Source of the DNA: Pseudooceanicola nanhaiensis DSM 18065
GTDB taxonomy: Bacteria; Pseudomonadota; Alphaproteobacteria; Rhodobacterales; Rhodobacteraceae
Length of the DNA stretch: 64,000 nt
Direction: 5' to 3'
Assembly (NCBI RefSeq): GCF_000688295.1
Contig: NZ_JHZF01000011.1
Span: 494,288 to 558,287, forward strand
Each line of letters starts with the position of its first letter. The first letter of the stretch is position 1. Positions 63,611-64,000 of the stretch are shown here, piece after piece. A program made the translations under genes and the position numbers. The notes beneath the pieces are model-generated. The model worked only from the letters and a program-made list of their open reading frames with translations, was not told the DNA's origin and searched no databases.

Positions 63611-64000
63611 TCAGAGCTTGTTCACCGGGACCTTGAGAAAGACATCGCCCTTCTCGTCCGCCGGAGGCATGTGGCCCGCGCGCATGTTCACCTGCAGCGA
63701 GGGGATGATCAGCTTCGGCATCGCCAGGGTCGCGTCGCGCGCATCGCGCATCGCCACGAAGTCCTCGGCCGATGTGCCCTGGCCGACGTGGATGTTGAGC
63801 GCCTTCTGCGCGCCCACCGTGGTCTCCCAGGCATAGGCATCGCGGCCGGGCGCCTTGTAATCGTGTCCGACGAAGATCCGGGTCTCGTCCGGCAGGGCGA
63901 GGATCTTCTGGATCGAGGCATAGAGCGCCTCGGACGAGCCGCCCGGGAAATCGCAGCGCGCGGTGCCGAAATCCGGCATGAAGAGCGTGTCGCCCACGAA
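63611..64000 (-). CDS. MBL-fold hydrolase, persulfide dioxygenase-like (5' part outside window)
   Basis: Only the C-terminal ~130 residues are inside; the frame is open to the window edge. Visible parts: FVGDTLFMPDFGTARCDFPGGS (broken by position, GDTLFMPDFGTARCD contains the metal-binding Asp), a GHDYKAPGRDAYAWETTVG segment with the metal-ligand His, and a C-terminal VPVNKL end. The family (ETHE1/Blh/CstB-type) oxidises or hydrolyses sulfur-containing substrates such as glutathione persulfide. The conserved first half with the HxHxDH motif lies upstream of the window. Confidence 0.88.
   Translation of the reverse strand, partial: FVGDTLFMPDFGTARCDFPGGSSEALYASIQKILALPDETRIFVGHDYKAPGRDAYAWETTVGAQKALNIHVGQGTSAEDFVAMRDARDATLAMPKLIIPSLQVNMRAGHMPPADEKGDVFLKVPVNKL

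Overview
The window is a high-GC (roughly 70% by eye), gene-dense chromosomal segment from an alphaproteobacterium, most probably a member of the Rhodobacteraceae. The evidence is the gene content: a PccR-type propionyl-CoA regulator beside pccB/pccA and methylmalonyl-CoA mutase; the order AI-2E permease - hda - ppk - ppx; the order gor - hflK - hflC - DUF2065 - degP; a short ProRS without the large editing insertion; and a GTTC-N7-GTTC LexA box. I see no rRNA, tRNA, CRISPR array, insertion sequence or prophage. Most of it looks like core genome.

Layout. 1-1.2 kb: the end of a peptide-type ABC ATPase. 1.4-17.2 kb: propionyl-CoA / methylmalonyl-CoA assimilation (pccR, a Bcr/CflA MFS pump, pccB, pccA, scpA) interspersed with small exported proteins, two small lipoproteins, a glycosyltransferase-like protein, a GNAT enzyme, a TerB-J-domain protein and an EEP nuclease/phosphatase. 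TTTGCAAA-type operators lie in front of pccR and between the divergent MFS gene and pccB. 17.3-23 kb: ppx, ppk, hda and an AI-2E permease on the minus strand. 23-32 kb: proS, rpiB, an exported MORN-repeat protein, nadE, a zincin, a 2OG oxygenase, a WrbA-like flavoprotein and rpiA. 32-41 kb: a DUF305 protein, gor, hflK, hflC, a DUF2065 protein, degP, a peptidoglycan-binding lipoprotein, a DnaE2 C-terminal stub with its own SOS box, a ferredoxin and a VCBS-like protein. 41.5-47.6 kb: an ABC-F ATPase, an SDR, an MFS protein and accC/accB. 47.7-62.3 kb: a PRC-barrel protein and an acetate-use block: acs, a five-gene LIV-type ABC transporter, a second PccR-like (ScfR) regulator, a lone receiver domain, a small membrane protein, a solute-symporter/histidine-kinase fusion and a SpoA-domain protein. 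62.3-64 kb: a sulfide/persulfide operon (TIGR01244 phosphatase-like protein, two YeeE/YedE halves, MBL hydrolase), cut by the window end.

How it fits together. Acetyl-CoA synthetase, acetyl-CoA carboxylase subunits, propionyl-CoA carboxylase and methylmalonyl-CoA mutase are all present, with two acyl-CoA-sensing regulators and a CbrA/CrbS-like sensor. This suggests an organism that uses short-chain acids through the methylmalonyl-CoA route (an inference).

The least explained structure is non-coding. A dispersed triple-hairpin element occurs six times between 24.5 and 45.7 kb, always in one orientation and in each case beyond the 3' end of a minus-strand gene. At two loci (31.8 and 41.25 kb) it is preceded by exactly two ~110-bp tandem units, giving a composite element of about 282-285 bp. 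The other stand-out is a LexA-box promoter, predicted to be leaderless, directly in front of a gene that encodes only the C-terminal OB-fold of the error-prone polymerase DnaE2.
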